Shown in pieces: positions 42,464 to 52,060 of a stretch of DNA of 64,000 nt; position 1 is the first letter of the stretch; every line of letters begins with the position of its first letter. This DNA comes from Sphingopyxis lindanitolerans (GTDB taxonomy: Bacteria > Pseudomonadota > Alphaproteobacteria > Sphingomonadales > Sphingomonadaceae). A model generated the notes under the pieces. It made no database searches. It was not told where the DNA came from and saw nothing but the letters and a program-made list of their open reading frames with translations. Both the position numbers and the translations under genes were made by a program. Location of the stretch: positions 62,001 through 126,000 of the forward strand of contig NZ_PHFW01000004.1 in the NCBI RefSeq assembly GCF_002993885.1, in the 5' to 3' direction.

Positions 42464-44356
42464 ATGGCAAAGAAGCGCAATACAGCCATCGGGCCGCAAG
42501 TGCGGGAGCGCGGAAGCAAGGGCGATAATCGCCCGTTGCTGGCGGCCCTTGTGGCCGGTTCCGCCCTTGGAGGCTTATGGAGCGCAACGCAGATGTTCGC
42601 GCACCAGATGGCCTATCAGGCTACCTTGGGGCCGAACGCGGGCCATATCTATGCCCCGTGGCGTTTCCTGCAATGGTTCAGCAAATGGAGCGAGGTTCCG
42701 GCGCTGAAACCCGCCTTCGGGCAAGCCGTGGGCGTGGGCACCGTGGTTTTCGGCGTGGGCGTCCTGATAACCGCTGCTGTCAAACTGGCGAAATCGAACG
42801 CCGGGAAGGGCAATGCCTATCTGCATGGATCGGCCCGCTGGGCCGACATGGAGGACATTCGCGCGGCCAGCCTCGTTGAAAATGATGGGGTCTATATTGG
42901 CGCATATCAGGAGAAGAACGGGAAGACGGTCTATCTACGCCATTCCGGCCCGGAGCATTGCCTAACCTATGCCCCGACCCGATCGGGGAAGGGCGTGGGC
43001 CTTGTCATCCCGACGCTGCTTTCGTGGCCGCATAGCGCCGTCATCACCGATTTGAAGGGCGAGCTATGGGCGTTGACCGCCGGTTGGAGGAAGCAGCACG
43101 CCAACCAGATCGTCATGCGGTTTGAACCGGCCAGCTCGCGCGGCTCCGCCCACTGGAACCCGCTGGACGAAATCAGGGTAGGGACTGACAACGAAGTCGC
43201 AGACGTTCAGAATCTCGCTACGCTGATAGTGGACCCGGACGGGAAGGGGGTCGAAAGCCATTGGCAAAAGACCTCGCGGGCGCTTCTGGTAGGCGTGATC
43301 CTGCATGTCATCTACAAAGCCAAGCATGGCGGCAACGCGGCGACCTTGGCCGAAGTGGATGCCGTATTGGCCGATCCGGTTCGGCCCGCGCAGGAAGTTT
43401 GGGAGGAAATGCTTACGTTCGGCCATTTGCCGGGCGGCAAAAATCATCCCGTTGTCGGCAAAGCCGCACGCGCCCAGCTCAATCGCCCCGATGATGAGGG
43501 CGGATCGGTTCTATCGACCGCGCAGAGCTATCTAGAATTATATCAAGACCCGGTTGTGGCCGCGAATACCGCCACTTCCGATTTTCTCATTCGTGACCTG
43601 ATGAACAGCGAGAGGCCGGTTAGCCTCTACATCATCACCCAGCCCACGGATAAGGACCGGCTGCGCCCGCTTGTCCGCGTCATGCTCAACATGATGGTGC
43701 GTATCCTCGCGCCCAAGCAGGAGTTCGAGGAGGGCCGCGTAGTTCAGAGCTACAAGCACCGCGCGCTATTTATGATTGATGAGTTTCCCAGCCTTGGGAA
43801 ACTTGGAATCATTCAGGAGTCCTTGGCGTTCGCCGCAGGCTACGGCCTGAAATTCTATCTCATTTGTCAGGACACCAACCAGCTTAGGAGCCGGGAAACC
43901 GGCTATGGGCCGGATGAGCTGATAACCTCCAATGCTCATATCCAGAACGCCTATCCGCCCAACCGCGTTGAGACGGCCGAGCATCTTTCCAAACTCACCG
44001 GGCAGACCACCGTTCTTAAAGAGCAAATCACTAAAAGCACGGGACGCGGGGGCGGGGGGTTCTTTGGTGGCACCGTGTCCAAGACCGTGCAGGAAACCCA
44101 GCGCCCGCTTTTGACGCCGGATGAGTGCATGAGGATGCCGGGGCCGAAGAAGACCCCGGACGGAGATATTTCGGAAGCGGGCGACATGCTGATTTATGTC
44201 GCAGGCTATCCCATGATCTACGGCCGTCAGCCCCTCTATTTCCAAGACCCGACCTTTAGTGCCCGCGCCAAGATTCCCGCGCCGGATCGGAGCGACACGA
44301 TCAGGGGCAATCAAGCGCCGAAGCCGCCCGAAGGGGGCCGGAGGATCAAACTATGA
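42464..44356 (+). CDS. traG: TraG, VirD4-type coupling protein
   Basis: Inner-membrane hexameric ATPase joining the relaxosome to the Trb channel, 630 residues (RP4 TraG 635). Two N-terminal spans (PLLAALVAGSALGGLWSAT and VGTVVFGVGVLITAAVKLA) are followed by Walker A APTRSGKGVGLVIPT (170-184) and Walker B ALFMIDEFPSLGKL (Asp439, Glu440). A conserved LICQDTNQLRSRE and a Gly-rich loop RGGGGFFGG come later. It overlaps traF by four bases. Confidence 0.95.
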   Translation: MAKKRNTAIGPQVRERGSKGDNRPLLAALVAGSALGGLWSATQMFAHQMAYQATLGPNAGHIYAPWRFLQWFSKWSEVPALKPAFGQAVGVGTVVFGVGVLITAAVKLAKSNAGKGNAYLHGSARWADMEDIRAASLVENDGVYIGAYQEKNGKTVYLRHSGPEHCLTYAPTRSGKGVGLVIPTLLSWPHSAVITDLKGELWALTAGWRKQHANQIVMRFEPASSRGSAHWNPLDEIRVGTDNEVADVQNLATLIVDPDGKGVESHWQKTSRALLVGVILHVIYKAKHGGNAATLAEVDAVLADPVRPAQEVWEEMLTFGHLPGGKNHPVVGKAARAQLNRPDDEGGSVLSTAQSYLELYQDPVVAANTATSDFLIRDLMNSERPVSLYIITQPTDKDRLRPLVRVMLNMMVRILAPKQEFEEGRVVQSYKHRALFMIDEFPSLGKLGIIQESLAFAAGYGLKFYLICQDTNQLRSRETGYGPDELITSNAHIQNAYPPNRVETAEHLSKLTGQTTVLKEQITKSTGRGGGGFFGGTVSKTVQETQRPLLTPDECMRMPGPKKTPDGDISEAGDMLIYVAGYPMIYGRQPLYFQDPTFSARAKIPAPDRSDTIRGNQAPKPPEGGRRIKL

Positions 44357-44886
44357 AGCGGCCGAGCTTCGCCAAGGTCAGCCGCTATGCGGTTTGTGGC
44401 GTGGCGGGGGCCATGATCGCCATGCTTGGCGCGAAGGCGGCGGGCCTTCGCTTCAACGCTACGCCGAGCATCCCGCTAGGCGTCTATCGGGCGACGGGCG
44501 GGACCGCGCAAAAGGGCGATCTTGTGGCGTTCTGTCCGCCCGCAGCGCCGCCCTTTTTGGAGGCGTTGCGTAGGCGCTACATCGAACCCGGCGACTGCCC
44601 CAGCGGAAGCTATGAAATGATGAAGCGGATTTTAGCCGCTAAAGGCGACCGCGTTCAGATTGGCGGGCAGGGCGTGCGGATCAACGGCCGCCTTGTCCCC
44701 GACAGCGCTCCGCAGCTTGCCGATGGGGCAGGGCGGGCCTTGCCCCGGCTCAATGCCGATTGGACGCTAGGCGACGGGGAAATCCTTGTCCTTGGCGATG
44801 GCGCGGCCTCTTTCGACGGCCGCTATTTCGGGCCGATCAGCGCGCGGCAAGTGACCGCCCCTATCAAACCCGTAGTGACGTGGTGA
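44353..44886 (+). CDS. traF: TraF, pilin-processing signal-peptidase-like protease
   Basis: A 177-residue S26-family protease. An N-terminal membrane segment precedes the Ser39 nucleophile in TPSIPLGVY and the Lys91 general base in SYEMMKRI. The C-terminal GDGEILVLGDGAASFDGRYF is the typical box D region. In RP4, TraF cleaves and cyclises the TrbC pilin, so its substrate here should be the trbC product. A KorB operator is embedded in codons 93-97 (Leu-Ala-Ala-Lys). Confidence 0.92.
   Translation: MKRPSFAKVSRYAVCGVAGAMIAMLGAKAAGLRFNATPSIPLGVYRATGGTAQKGDLVAFCPPAAPPFLEALRRRYIEPGDCPSGSYEMMKRILAAKGDRVQIGGQGVRINGRLVPDSAPQLADGAGRALPRLNADWTLGDGEILVLGDGAASFDGRYFGPISARQVTAPIKPVVTW
44631..44643. promoter_or_regulatory. 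KorB operator inside traF
   Basis: TTTAGCCGCTAAA, exact KorB operator, in frame within the traF coding sequence just after the catalytic lysine codon. Too far from any promoter I can see to act locally. Confidence 0.84.
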
Positions 44887-44890
44887 CGGC

Positions 44891-47071
44891 ATGAGCGGGG
44901 AGATCATTGTCATTGCTGAAAAGCCCGAACTCGCGCGGGCCATTGCCGAGGGCCTTGGGGGAGGGGCGCGACAAGACGGCTTCATAGATTGCGGCCGTCA
45001 TTATGTGACATGGGCGATCGGCCACATGCTTGAGCTGGTGGACCCGCAAGACCCGTGGAACATGGCCGCGCTGCCGATCAGCTTCATCCCGTGGGAAAAG
45101 CGGCCCGTCGCCAAGACGAGCGCCCAGCTCCGCACGATCGGCAAACTCCTCAAATCGGCGCGGAGCGTCATTCACGCGGGCGACCCCGACGATGAGGGCC
45201 AGCTTATTGTTGACGAGATTCTGCAATGGGCCGGGAGCCGGTTGCCGGTCCAACGCCTGCTAATCAATGACAACAATCTAAAGGTTGTGCAGCGGGCCTT
45301 GGCGTCCATGCGGGATAACCGTGAATTTGCCGGGTTGTCCGCATCGGCCGAGGCGCGCAGCGTGGGCGACTTGCTCTATGGCGTGAACATGACCCGCGCC
45401 TATACCCTCGCGGCGCAGGCGCGGGGGTTTCAGGGCGTTCTTAGCGTCGGCCGCGTGCAGACCCCTATCTTGGGCCTTGTCGTCCGCCGTGACCGCGATT
45501 TTGAGGCGCACACCAAGAGCTATTATTACACGGTTTCGGGCCAGTTCAGTTTCGCCGGGCTGACCTTTCCCGCGCGCTACCAGATCGGAGAGGGCGACCC
45601 GGTTGATGAGCAGCGCCGCTTGATCGACCGCAATTTTGCGACGGCGGTAGCCGGGGCGGTGCAGGGGCAACCGGCTCGCATCGCCAGCGCCAAGACCACG
45701 GCGAAAGAGGCAGCGCCGCCGCTGCCCTACAACCTCTTGAAGCTGCAAACCGATGCCGCACGGAAATTCGGCTATAAGCCCAATCAGGTGAAGGACATTA
45801 CGCAGGCGTTGCGGGAGAAGCATCGCCTTATCACCTACAACCGCAGCGACAGCGAATATTTGAGTGATGAGCAGCACGCGGACGCCCCCGGCGTGCTGGC
45901 GGCCGTCGCCGCGACGGTCCCGATGCTGGCGGCGATCGCGCAGCGCGCGGACCCGGCGATAAAAAGCCGTGCCTTCAACTCGCAGAAGGTTTCCGCGCAT
46001 CACGCCATCATTCCGACCGAAGCCACGGCCGATTTTGCCGCGCTGACAGAGCCGGAGCAGCGAACCTATATGCTGATCGCGCGCGCCTATGTCGCGCAGT
46101 TCTGGCCCGCGAACCAATATGACCAGACCGAAATCGAGATAGAGGTTGCGGGTCACGCCTTTGCCGCGCGGGGCAAGGTTGTGACCAAGCCGGGTTGGAC
46201 GGTTCTCTATAAGAACGATGTAGGCAATGAGGACATTGCCGAGGACGAGGACACCCTTGCGGCCGATTTGCGTTCGATCGCGTCGGGCATGGCCGGGCAA
46301 TGCCTTTCCGCCAGCGCCGACCAGCAGGAAACCAAGCCCAAGCCGCTCTATACGATGGCCACGCTTTTGACCGACCTAACGCGGGTGGCCAAATATGTTC
46401 GGGACGAGCGGCTTAGGAAACTCCTGATCGAGAAGGACAAGGGGAAGGCGGGCGAGCATGGCGGAATTGGAACCCCGGCGACCCGCGACAGCATCATAGC
46501 CACGCTTTTCGATCGCGGCTTTTTGATCGAGAAGGGCAAGAATATCATCAGCTCCCCGCAGGCGCGCGGCTTCTATGACGCCTTGCCGGATCAGGCGAAA
46601 TTTCCCGACATGACCGCCATTTGGCACGAACAGCAGCGCGCGATTGCCGAGGGCAAGAGCGATGCCATGACATTCGTTCGCGGACTGGCCGATTATGTCG
46701 GCCGCGAGGTCGCGCGGGTGAAAGAGCAGGGCCTTGCCATAGCGATCGACGCGCCGCCTTGCCCGTCATGTTCCAAGCCGCTGCGCCGGATCAAAGGGAG
46801 CAAGGGCTATTTTTGGTCCTGCACCGGCTATGCCGACGGCTGTAAATTCACCGCCAATGACAAGGCGGGCAAGCCGGAGCTGGTGAAGGCTCCCGCGCCC
46901 GTGCCGTCGCAGCAGCACAAATGCCAAGCGTGCGGCGCTGGCCTAGTGCGGCGTCCTTCCGCGAAAAAGAAGGGGGCCTTCTGGTGGAGTTGCAGCGCCT
47001 ATCCCGGCTGCAAACAGACCTATTTCGACAACAAGGGACAGCCCGATTTCAGCAAAGGAGAACGAGCATGA
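44891..47071 (+). CDS. traE: TraE, type IA topoisomerase (TopB-like)
   Basis: Topoisomerase III-like enzyme of 726 residues, probably untangling DNA during transfer. The Toprim domain has [20 protein letters not shown] and the acidic [16 protein letters not shown]. The active-site tyrosine lies in [13 protein letters not shown]. Two C-terminal four-cysteine zinc fingers follow (CPSCSKPL ending [11 protein letters not shown] ending PGC). RP4 traE also encodes a topoisomerase III homologue, in the same order after traF. Confidence 0.94.
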   Translation: MSGEIIVIAEKPELARAIAEGLGGGARQDGFIDCGRHYVTWAIGHMLELVDPQDPWNMAALPISFIPWEKRPVAKTSAQLRTIGKLLKSARSVIHAGDPDDEGQLIVDEILQWAGSRLPVQRLLINDNNLKVVQRALASMRDNREFAGLSASAEARSVGDLLYGVNMTRAYTLAAQARGFQGVLSVGRVQTPILGLVVRRDRDFEAHTKSYYYTVSGQFSFAGLTFPARYQIGEGDPVDEQRRLIDRNFATAVAGAVQGQPARIASAKTTAKEAAPPLPYNLLKLQTDAARKFGYKPNQVKDITQALREKHRLITYNRSDSEYLSDEQHADAPGVLAAVAATVPMLAAIAQRADPAIKSRAFNSQKVSAHHAIIPTEATADFAALTEPEQRTYMLIARAYVAQFWPANQYDQTEIEIEVAGHAFAARGKVVTKPGWTVLYKNDVGNEDIAEDEDTLAADLRSIASGMAGQCLSASADQQETKPKPLYTMATLLTDLTRVAKYVRDERLRKLLIEKDKGKAGEHGGIGTPATRDSIIATLFDRGFLIEKGKNIISSPQARGFYDALPDQAKFPDMTAIWHEQQRAIAEGKSDAMTFVRGLADYVGREVARVKEQGLAIAIDAPPCPSCSKPLRRIKGSKGYFWSCTGYADGCKFTANDKAGKPELVKAPAPVPSQQHKCQACGAGLVRRPSAKKKGAFWWSCSAYPGCKQTYFDNKGQPDFSKGERA

Positions 47072-47319
47072 CGGATCAACCCAATGCGCAGGACGTGCCC
47101 ACCCTTGACGAGCTGGTGACGCGCAAACTTGCCGACGCCGAGACTCCCGGCGCGGTTGTGGAGTTCGACCCGGAGGAGGCGGAGCGGGCGGGGGCCTTTG
47201 TTGAGGATGCCATGAGCGAGGCCGACGCGCGCGAGGCCGAGGAAGGGCTTGATGGTGACGCGGAGCCGATCGCCACGGGACGCGGCGAATTGATCGCGGC
47301 AGCGCGCAACGCCGACTAA
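47068..47319 (+). CDS. traD: small acidic protein in traD position
   Basis: An 83-residue, strongly acidic protein ([20 protein letters not shown] then [15 protein letters not shown]). Start ATG 47068 overlaps the traE stop, behind AAAGGAG. It lies between traE and traC as RP4 traD does. The name is by position; function unknown. Confidence 0.68.
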   Translation: MTDQPNAQDVPTLDELVTRKLADAETPGAVVEFDPEEAERAGAFVEDAMSEADAREAEEGLDGDAEPIATGRGELIAAARNAD

Positions 47320-47337
47320 TCGGGAGGAGGCGAGGAT

Positions 47338-50300
47338 ATGGCCGAGGGCAAGATACCTTTTCACCAGCGCGTTGCCGACAAGCTGATAGAGCAGTTGAAG
47401 CAGGGCACCGCCCCTTGGCAAAAGCCTTGGGAGGCGACGGGCAGCAGCGGGTTGCCGTTCAACCCCACCACGGGGAAACGCTATCGCGGCGTCAATGTCC
47501 TCAATCTCATGTCCGAGGGCCGGGCTGATAATCGCTGGCTGACATACAAGCAGGCCGCAGCCCAAGGCGCACAGGTGCGGAAGGGCGAGAAAGGCTCCCT
47601 TGTCCAATACTGGCAGTTCGAGGAGGAGCGGGTAGTTCGGGACGAGAGCGGTAAGCCCGTTCTGGATGCCGAGGGTCGCCAGAGGAAAGAGAAGGTCGAG
47701 CTTGAGCGGCCCCGTGCGTTTTATGCCGTGGTGTTCAACGCCGAGCAGATCGACGGGCTTGCCCCGATCGTCACCACTACGCACGAATGGAATCCGGTGG
47801 AGCGGGCCGAGGCCATCTTGCGGGCGTCGGGCGCGAAAATCACCGAGGAAGCGGGCGACCGCGCCTATTATCGGCCTTCGACCGACAGCATCACCTTGCC
47901 GTTGCGGAGCCAGTTTCCGAGCGCGGATCGGTTCTACGCCACGGCGCTGCACGAGCTGGGGCACTGGACTGGCCACCCCAACCGCCTTGACCGGGATTTG
48001 GCGCACCCGTTCGGTTCGGAAGGCTATGCCCGCGAAGAATTGCGGGCCGAGATTGCGAGCCTCATAACCGGGCAGGAATTGCAGATCGGCCACGACCCGG
48101 AGCAGCACGCGGCCTATGTCGGATCATGGATCAAAGTCCTTGAGGAAGACCCGCTTGAGATTGTCCGTGCCGCATCGGACGCCGAGAAGATTCACACCTA
48201 TGTTCTGGCGCTGGAACAAAAACAGGTTCAGCAGGTCGAGCAGGCACACGACCATACGCAATATTTCGTCAGCAACGAAAATACGCTTTGCTATCAGCAG
48301 CCGGGCATGGCGATGTTGGGCGTTCTTGCCAGCAATATAGACGGGCGCAACCCGATTAACGGGCCATTCTATGCCAGTCCGCTAGATCAAATCCGGCCTG
48401 CCACGCGCGAGGATTTTGACAGGTTCCGCGTTACTCTACCGCCAGACTTCCAGCAGGCGCAGGAGTATCGCCAGAATGATCTTGATGAGGGCGATCGGCT
48501 TGCGGTCGCGGACATGGCCAAGACTGTTCAAGCCTATGAGGAGTGGCAGAACGGCCCCCATTTCGAGGGGAACGAGGAAGCGGACCTAGTAATATCCGAC
48601 GACCTCAATATGGAGCTGGACGAGCGTATAAAGGCCGCCTTCGCCAGACCGGGGCTTGCGGCGGCGCTCAATGCCTCCGGGTTTACGGTCGAGCGGCTGA
48701 CAGACCATAGCGGCGACAGATGGGCCGCCGCAGCCGGGGCCGTTGCCGCCATAGGCGATCCTATACCGGAGCCGCAGCAGCACTATTCCGACCGCACTTT
48801 GCGCGCGCTGATCGACAAGCACGGTTGGGAGCCGGTTGATAGTGGCGGGCCGATGCACACCGTTCGACGGCAATTTGAGGGCGTCGGGCCGATCGGCACG
48901 ATGATAACCCCGAACGGCGAGCGAAACCTTATGGCGGGCTATTCCGCAGATAGCGAACGCCGCCGCTATATCGCCTTGTCGCTTGGGCCGAACCAGATCA
49001 CCGATTTTGACGGCCGCGACCAGAACCCGGAGGACGTTGCCCGCCTTGTCAATTTGAAGGCCGAGCAATATGCCGATGAGCGCCGCGAGCGGCAGGGCTT
49101 GGCCCCTCTCTATGCGGTCAATTCGCCGCCCTTGGGCATCGCCGCGACCGACCAGCGGGACGCCGCGCCAGAGCCTTCCACCCGCACATATCTTGCGGTC
49201 CCCTATCGGGAAAAGGACGAGGCGAAAGCCTTGGGCGCGAAATGGGATAAGGCCGAAAAGTCGTGGTATGTTCCGGCAGGCGCTAATGTCGAGCCGTTCC
49301 AGAAATGGCTTTCAAGCGCCGTAGAGGCACCCGCAGGAGATCTAGGCCAATCGCTCCCCGGCGAGCGCGCGCAGCGCCCCACGGCCCCGGAGCAGCCGCA
49401 GGAAGGGCAAACGATGCACGAAACCCCGCGACAGGCACGCGAATATCTGGCGGTGCCTTATGGCGAACGAACCCTTGCCAAAGCCAACGGCGCGAAATGG
49501 GATGCCGCTCGCAAGAGCTGGTATGCGCCGGAGGGCGCGGACCCGGAGAAGCTGGCGCGCTGGAAAATAGACAATCAGCCGCGCCAGAAGGAGGCGAAAA
49601 GCCCGGAGGTCGAATTTGCCGACGCGATGAAATCTCTTGGCCTTGAGGTTCCCGCAGGGCACCCGATGATGGACGGCAAGACCCACCGCGTTCCGGCACA
49701 GGGCGATGGAAAGGGCGAGGCGGCGGGTTTCTATGTCGCCTTCACCGATGGCCACCCAGCGGGCTACATCAAGAACAACCGTTCGGGGCTGGATATGCGA
49801 TGGAAAAGCACCGGCTACACGTTGAGCGAGGAGGAAAAGGCCCGGTTGAACGCCGAGGCCGCCACCAAGCGAGAGGAGCGCGAGCGGGAGCGGGCGGCGA
49901 CATATGATGCGACGGCCGAGCGCGTGCAGCAGCGCGCCGCGCAATGCCGTCAGATCGAGCAGGCAACGCCCTACATGGAGAGGAAGGGTATTGCGCCGAC
50001 GATCGGCGCGCTCGCCAGCGCCAGCGATACTACAATCCACCTTCCGGCGATCGACACCAGCGGCAAGCACTGGACGACGCAATATATTCAGGAAGACGGC
50101 ACGAAGCGTTTTGCGAAGGAGAGCCACAAGGAAAGCTGTTTCCATGTGGTCAACGGGGGCGTGACGCCGCAGGCCGCACTAGCCGCGCTCGACAAGGCCC
50201 CGCGCATTATGATTGGCGAAGGCTACGCGACGATGGCGACCGTCTCTAGCGTGGTGGACCATGCGACCGTCGCGGCGTTCGATTCCGGCAACCTCCCCGC

Positions 50301-50697
50301 CGTCGCAGCCGCGTTGCGCGAGCGTTACCCCGACAAGCCGATTTTCATCATGGGCGAGGACGATCAGCGCGTCTTGGAGAAATTCGGCTACAATCCCGGC
50401 AAGGAGAAGGCGACCCAAGCGGCGCAGGCCGTGAACGGCGTTCCGGTCTTCCCGACCTTCGCCCCCGGCGAGCAGCAGGCCGACCCGGCACGCTTCACCG
50501 ACTTCAACGACTTGCAGCAGAACAGCCGCTTGGGCCGTGAAGGCGTGGTGCGCCAGATCAGGGCGGCGATCGAGAACCCGCGTCAGCAGGAGCGGGAGGC
50601 TCCCCGGATCGAGCTGGACGACGAACGCGAAAGGAAGCGTTCCGGGCCGGTTATCGGAGACGATCGACCGGCCCAGCGCCGCAGCGTTCGACGCTAG
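47338..50697 (+). CDS. traC: TraC-like primase with ArdC-type N-terminus
   Basis: A 1119-residue multidomain protein. Residues 1-120 are the ArdC-type ssDNA-binding domain (GTAPWQKPWEATGSSGLPFN, RGVNVLNLM, FYAVVFNAEQIDGL). A zincin motif HELGHWTGH (205-213) follows. After a variable region there are two 35-residue DUF5710-type repeats (starting RTYLAVPY at 616 and REYLAVPY at 701), then a C-terminal Toprim-like region with IMIGEGYATMATV (957-969) and VAAFDSGNLP. RP4 TraC is a primase, carried to the recipient, whose N-terminus is ArdC-like. Primase and antirestriction roles are inferred. Confidence 0.88.
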   Translation: MAEGKIPFHQRVADKLIEQLKQGTAPWQKPWEATGSSGLPFNPTTGKRYRGVNVLNLMSEGRADNRWLTYKQAAAQGAQVRKGEKGSLVQYWQFEEERVVRDESGKPVLDAEGRQRKEKVELERPRAFYAVVFNAEQIDGLAPIVTTTHEWNPVERAEAILRASGAKITEEAGDRAYYRPSTDSITLPLRSQFPSADRFYATALHELGHWTGHPNRLDRDLAHPFGSEGYAREELRAEIASLITGQELQIGHDPEQHAAYVGSWIKVLEEDPLEIVRAASDAEKIHTYVLALEQKQVQQVEQAHDHTQYFVSNENTLCYQQPGMAMLGVLASNIDGRNPINGPFYASPLDQIRPATREDFDRFRVTLPPDFQQAQEYRQNDLDEGDRLAVADMAKTVQAYEEWQNGPHFEGNEEADLVISDDLNMELDERIKAAFARPGLAAALNASGFTVERLTDHSGDRWAAAAGAVAAIGDPIPEPQQHYSDRTLRALIDKHGWEPVDSGGPMHTVRRQFEGVGPIGTMITPNGERNLMAGYSADSERRRYIALSLGPNQITDFDGRDQNPEDVARLVNLKAEQYADERRERQGLAPLYAVNSPPLGIAATDQRDAAPEPSTRTYLAVPYREKDEAKALGAKWDKAEKSWYVPAGANVEPFQKWLSSAVEAPAGDLGQSLPGERAQRPTAPEQPQEGQTMHETPRQAREYLAVPYGERTLAKANGAKWDAARKSWYAPEGADPEKLARWKIDNQPRQKEAKSPEVEFADAMKSLGLEVPAGHPMMDGKTHRVPAQGDGKGEAAGFYVAFTDGHPAGYIKNNRSGLDMRWKSTGYTLSEEEKARLNAEAATKREERERERAATYDATAERVQQRAAQCRQIEQATPYMERKGIAPTIGALASASDTTIHLPAIDTSGKHWTTQYIQEDGTKRFAKESHKESCFHVVNGGVTPQAALAALDKAPRIMIGEGYATMATVSSVVDHATVAAFDSGNLPAVAAALRERYPDKPIFIMGEDDQRVLEKFGYNPGKEKATQAAQAVNGVPVFPTFAPGEQQADPARFTDFNDLQQNSRLGREGVVRQIRAAIENPRQQEREAPRIELDDERERKRSGPVIGDDRPAQRRSVRR

Positions 50698-50698
50698 A

Positions 50699-51100
50699 TC
50701 AAGCGGAAACCAGCTTCCTAGAATAGTCGAGGGAACGGAGCGCGGTTTTGAGATGGAAGGCGGTTATGTCGTCGTCCATCTCCACCGCGATAACGAGGCT
50801 TTCCCGCGCGAGGTCTATAGCGTGGAGGAGGCCGCGATATTGTTCATCGCTCAGGTCCGTGTCTCGCATTGTTCTCGCAGTTCGCGGGGCCTCCGCTTCA
50901 TCCACGGTCAGGGTGACAGGCTCCCGATCGTCATGGCCTTCGGCCTCTAGCTCGCTAATGTAATGCAGCGAATGGAGCGCGTGTTTCAGTTGAAAGGCTG
51001 ATAGATCGTCGCCCAGCTCCGCCGCGATAGCGAGGCTTTCGCGCGTGAGGGCTATAGCATGTTGGAGGCGGTGATATTGTTCGTCGTTCAAGTCCATCAT
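50699..51100 (-). CDS. protein with an internal tandem duplication
   Basis: A 133-residue acidic helical protein made of two similar units of about 45 residues. Unit one is DLNDEQYHRLQHAIALTRES then LAIAAELGDDLSAFQLKHAL; unit two is DLSDEQYRGLLHAIDLARES then LVIAVEMDDDITAFHLKTAL. Both end with a short -SL-Y- segment. No family recognised. Start ATG 51100 or 51097. It faces traC head-on and is divergent from the XRE regulator. Confidence 0.65.
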   Translation of the reverse strand: MMDLNDEQYHRLQHAIALTRESLAIAAELGDDLSAFQLKHALHSLHYISELEAEGHDDREPVTLTVDEAEAPRTARTMRDTDLSDEQYRGLLHAIDLARESLVIAVEMDDDITAFHLKTALRSLDYSRKLVSA

Positions 51101-51126
51101 CACCCGACTCCGAAGCAGGTTCCAGA

Positions 51127-51372
51127 ATGGCAATATACCTACGTTTGGACGATATGGCGCACCCGTTGAGCAAATTATTCGGGAAGCGGTTGAGGGCGCG
51201 GAGGCAGGCCCTCAAAATGTCGCAAGCGATGCTGCATGAGCAAACCGGCGTCACGGCCTCCTACATTTCGTTTATCGAGAACGGGAAGGCCAATCCGACC
51301 TTGGATGTTATGGCGCAGCTCGCGGACGCGATCGGTTGCCCTGTCTCGGAAATGTTGGCCGCTGAAGCATAG
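51127..51372 (+). CDS. XRE-family transcriptional regulator
   Basis: An 81-residue Cro/C1-type DNA-binding protein. LFGKRLRARRQALKMSQAML HEQTGVTASYISFIENGK is a complete helix-turn-helix domain, and NPTLDVMAQLADAIGCPVSE completes it. No effector domain. It is divergent from the duplicated-repeat protein (26 bp apart) and probably regulates the shared promoter. ATG 51127 used; ATG 51154 is an alternative. Confidence 0.82.
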   Translation: MAIYLRLDDMAHPLSKLFGKRLRARRQALKMSQAMLHEQTGVTASYISFIENGKANPTLDVMAQLADAIGCPVSEMLAAEA

Positions 51373-51380
51373 TCGCCGCT

Positions 51381-51445
51381 GTCTATGCGCTGCAGCATAG
51401 CCGCCCGCGTCTATGTCGCCGGTGGCATAGACGTTCCCGTCTATG
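51381..51445. repeat. cluster of GTCTATG/CATAGAC motifs
   Basis: Direct and inverted copies of GTCTATG at 51381, 51409 and 51439 (forward) and CATAGAC at 51426, with a partial GCATAG at 51395. CGTCTATG (51408-51415) and CATAGACG (51426-51433) form a perfect dyad. The same word forms a perfect palindrome at 54013-54032. Confidence 0.6.
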
Positions 51446-51518
51446 ATGTTGGCCGGTGAAGCCCCTTGCTGGCTTAGGAGGTTGCAGCATCGAGCCGGAG
51501 CCGTAATCATCCGGTGCC

Positions 51519-51668
51519 ATGAAGGACTGGCCCGATCCGAACGACGATTCCGGCAGCGACTTGCTTATCCACATCGAGTTTTGGGGATTGCTGGCGCTTA
51601 CCGGGCTTGCCTTCCTCGCGGGCGTTGGGCCGCCGATCGTCCGCTTTGTCCGTTCAGTCATCGGATAG
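51519..51668 (+). CDS. small membrane protein
   Basis: A 49-residue frame beginning MKDWPDPNDDSGSDLLIHIE, with one span (FWGLLALTGLAFLAGVG) and a basic end (RFVRSVIG). Acidic N-terminus, hydrophobic core and basic C-terminus are consistent with a real single-pass protein. The ribosome binding site is weak. Confidence 0.45.
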   Translation: MKDWPDPNDDSGSDLLIHIEFWGLLALTGLAFLAGVGPPIVRFVRSVIG

Positions 51669-51678
51669 GCGCGCACGC

Positions 51679-51843
51679 CTATGATGCTGTCCCGTGGCGG
51701 GGAACAATGTAGGCCCATATGCCGCCTTGGCTCGCCCACGCTGGATGCGAATAATTATAGGCCATCATGGCGAGCGTGAACAGCAGCAGCAGAAGCGCCG
51801 ACAAATCGCCGCGCGAAAAGGGCCTGTTGTTATCGCCGTTCAT
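51679..51843 (-). CDS. small membrane protein
   Basis: A 54-residue frame from ATG 51843 (MNGDNNRPFSRGDLSALLLL), with one strong hydrophobic span (LSALLLLLFTLAMMAYNY), preceded by AAGAGGCG. It converges on the 49-residue gene. No family recognised. Confidence 0.45.
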   Translation of the reverse strand: MNGDNNRPFSRGDLSALLLLLFTLAMMAYNYSHPAWASQGGIWAYIVPRHGTAS

Positions 51844-52060
51844 CGCCTCTTTTGACACAGGAGCGGTAATCGGACCCTTGCCCGCCTTGGTTAAATGTTG
51901 GTGGACGAGCTGGCGGCGCAAAAAGATGGACCCGACAGCTAATGCAGCCGGGTCCAGTGAAAGAACCTAAATGATCGAGAAAGGTTCTTCGGGTCGCAGG
52001 GCTGATCTAGGATGCTTTGGTTAATCATTTCACAACGGCAACGAGTGCGGCGCTGGCCTG

